Shown here piece by piece: positions 5,277-6,843 of a stretch of DNA of 6,843 nt. Source of the DNA: an uncultured Opitutia bacterium (lineage in GTDB: Bacteria > Verrucomicrobiota > Verrucomicrobiia > Opitutales > UBA953); the NCBI GenBank assembly GCA_903957465.1, contig CAJBPJ010000058.1, positions 1-6,843 on the forward strand. Direction: 5' to 3'. The position numbers and the translations under genes were made by a program. How positions within the stretch are numbered: the first letter of the stretch is position 1; each line of letters opens with the position of its first letter. Under the pieces are notes generated by a model. The model was not told where the DNA came from and did no database searches. It was given only the letters and a program-made list of their open reading frames with translations.

Positions 5277-6843
5277 GTGACGCAGACCTTTCAATACCAA
5301 GAACCTTTTCCTTTAGGACCTGATACGACCAAGTATCGCTTGCTCACACGCGAACATGTCTCCGTGAAGTCTTTTGAGGGCAAGCCCATGCTTAAGGTTG
5401 AGCCAGCTGCGCTCACGTTGCTCGCGAACCAAGCATTTCACGATATCAACTTCTATCTTCGCACAGAGCACCTTGAGCAGGTGGCCGCAATTCTTGCGGA
5501 CAAAGAGGCGAGTGATAACGACCGTGCGGTCGCGCTTGCGATGCTCCGTAATGCCGAGGTCGCGGCGAAGGGTGTGTTACCGTTTTGCCAGGATACGGGC
5601 ACGGCTCAAATCACAGCTAAGAAAGGCCAGCAAGTTTGGACCGGTGGTGATGATGCTGAGGCTCTCTCATTTGGCGTTTATCAAGCTTACGCGCAAAACA
5701 GTCTGCGCTACTCGCAGCTAGCGCCCGTTGATCTCTATACGGAGAAGAACACGGGCACAAACCTGCCTGCGCAAATCGATGTGAGCGCTACGAGTGGCGA
5801 AAAATTCGAATTCCTCTTTGTCGCCAAGGGCGGCGGCTCGGCCAACAAGTGTTACCTCTATCAAGAGACCAAGGCAGTCCTCAATCCGAAGTCCCTCGTT
5901 AAGTTCCTCACCGAGAAGATGCAGTCGCTCGGCACCGCGGCCTGCCCGCCTTACCACCTTGCGTTCGTCATTGGTGGTACTTCGGCCGAGGCCACGATGA
6001 AGGCGGTTAAGCTCGCTTCGACCCATTACTACGACGCGTTACCCACTACGGGCAACGAGCACGGTCGTGCTTTCCGCGACACCGCCCTTGAGGCGGAGCT
6101 GCTCAAGGCTGCTCACCAGCTCGGCATCGGGGCTCAGTTCGGAGGTAAGTGGTTTGCGCTCGACGTGCGCGTCGTCCGCCTGCCCCGGCACGGGGCCTCC
6201 TGTCCGATTGGCCTCGCAGTCTCTTGTTCGGCTGACCGCAACGCCAAGGCCAAGATTGATAAGGATGGTATTTGGATTGAGCAGTTGGAGACGGACCCAG
6301 GTCGCTTCATCCCTGCCGATGCGCGTAAGCATGCCGATGCCCAGAAGGTCGTGAAGATTGACTTGAATCGTCCCATGGCGGATATCCGCGCCGAACTTTC
6401 GAAGCATCCCGTCACCACCCGCCTCGCGCTCACTGGCACACTCATCGTCGCACGCGACCTCGCGCACGCGAAGCTGAAAGAGCGTCTCGACCGCGGCGAA
6501 GGTTTGCCCGATTACATGAAGCAACACCCTGTTTACTATGCGGGTCCAGCGAAGACTCCTATCGGGATGGCCTCAGGTTCATTTGGCCCCACGACTGCAG
6601 GTCGGATGGACAGTTATGTGGATATTTTCCAGAAGGCCGGAGGCTCCCATATCATGATCGCAAAGGGTAATCGCGGACAAGCTGTGACCGATGCCTGCAA
6701 GGCAAACGGCGGCTTCTATCTTGGATCCATCGGCGGACCCGCTGCGATTCTTGCTCAAGAGAATATCCGGAAGGTTGAGGTCGTGGACTATGCTGAGCTC
6801 GGCATGGAAGCAGTCTGGAAGATCGACGTGGTCGACTTCCCCG
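5277..6843 (+). CDS. fumA: Class I fumarate hydratase, [4Fe-4S] type (3' end cut by window edge)
   Basis: Interconverts fumarate and (S)-malate in the TCA cycle, using an oxygen-sensitive [4Fe-4S] cluster. 522 residues are visible; the family is usually about 540-550, so only the C-terminal tail is missing. The three cluster cysteines are Cys104 (PFCQDTGT), Cys223 (TAACPPYH) and Cys309 (RHGASCPIG). The N-terminal part (to about 330) is the TtdA-like catalytic domain. The C-terminal TtdB-like domain holds GPTTAGRMDSYVD, MIAKGN and GGFYLGSIGGPAA. As a single chain it differs from two-subunit fumarases and tartrate dehydratases. The GTG start is chosen because MTQTFQYQEPFPLGPDTTKY matches family N-termini. 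The frame is closed by a TAG at 5262, and the next ATG would remove conserved sequence. No Shine-Dalgarno site is present. It follows the HU terminator, so it is transcribed separately. No frameshift or missing key residue is seen. Confidence 0.96.
   Translation, partial: MTQTFQYQEPFPLGPDTTKYRLLTREHVSVKSFEGKPMLKVEPAALTLLANQAFHDINFYLRTEHLEQVAAILADKEASDNDRAVALAMLRNAEVAAKGVLPFCQDTGTAQITAKKGQQVWTGGDDAEALSFGVYQAYAQNSLRYSQLAPVDLYTEKNTGTNLPAQIDVSATSGEKFEFLFVAKGGGSANKCYLYQETKAVLNPKSLVKFLTEKMQSLGTAACPPYHLAFVIGGTSAEATMKAVKLASTHYYDALPTTGNEHGRAFRDTALEAELLKAAHQLGIGAQFGGKWFALDVRVVRLPRHGASCPIGLAVSCSADRNAKAKIDKDGIWIEQLETDPGRFIPADARKHADAQKVVKIDLNRPMADIRAELSKHPVTTRLALTGTLIVARDLAHAKLKERLDRGEGLPDYMKQHPVYYAGPAKTPIGMASGSFGPTTAGRMDSYVDIFQKAGGSHIMIAKGNRGQAVTDACKANGGFYLGSIGGPAAILAQENIRKVEVVDYAELGMEAVWKIDVVDFP

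Noticed and set aside
6039..6527. Minus-strand open frame (162 codons) inside the fumarase gene
   Set aside because: Lies entirely within the conserved fumarase coding region on the opposite strand and resembles no known protein.
1..6843. A novel defence, mobile or biosynthetic system
   Set aside because: Every gene belongs to a well-known housekeeping family and there are no transposase, integrase, toxin, repeat-array or unknown genes in the window.

Overview
The window is a stretch of bacterial housekeeping chromosome with moderate GC content. Eight protein-coding genes were recognised, and no mobile element, CRISPR array, tRNA or rRNA was seen. The protein sequences suggest Verrucomicrobiota, probably the Opitutae side. 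The basis is the style of the trigger factor and HU proteins, a long [4Fe-4S] class I fumarase, and the near absence of Shine-Dalgarno sites. This placement is an inference from memory of the families, at about 50-60% confidence.

Left half, minus strand (read from 3575 down to 1): coaD (coenzyme A synthesis), then tig (trigger factor), clpP (protease subunit) and clpX (AAA+ unfoldase). ClpX is cut by the left window edge just after its arginine-finger region. tig-clpP-clpX is the classic protein-quality-control cluster: nascent-chain folding followed by ATP-dependent degradation. clpX starts 2 bases after the clpP stop. clpP starts either 32 bases after the tig stop or, with a GTG start, overlapping it. 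coaD lies 131 bases upstream of the preferred tig start and may or may not share its transcript.

Right half, plus strand: pgsA starts 53 bases from coaD in the opposite direction. It overlaps pgpA by four bases. Together they encode two consecutive steps of phosphatidylglycerol synthesis: CDP-diacylglycerol to phosphatidylglycerophosphate, then to phosphatidylglycerol. A 157-base intergenic region follows, with a plausible sigma70-type promoter for a small HU-family DNA-binding protein gene. That gene ends in a textbook intrinsic terminator. The last gene is a class I iron-sulfur fumarase (TCA cycle). It starts with GTG and runs off the right edge with probably only about 20-30 residues missing.

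No stretch longer than about 160 bases lacks a gene. I found no evidence of an undescribed system. The points worth a second look are regulatory: lack of Shine-Dalgarno motifs at nearly every start, inverted and direct repeats in the HU, tig and fumarase upstream regions, the start choices for tig and clpP, and translational coupling in two gene pairs.
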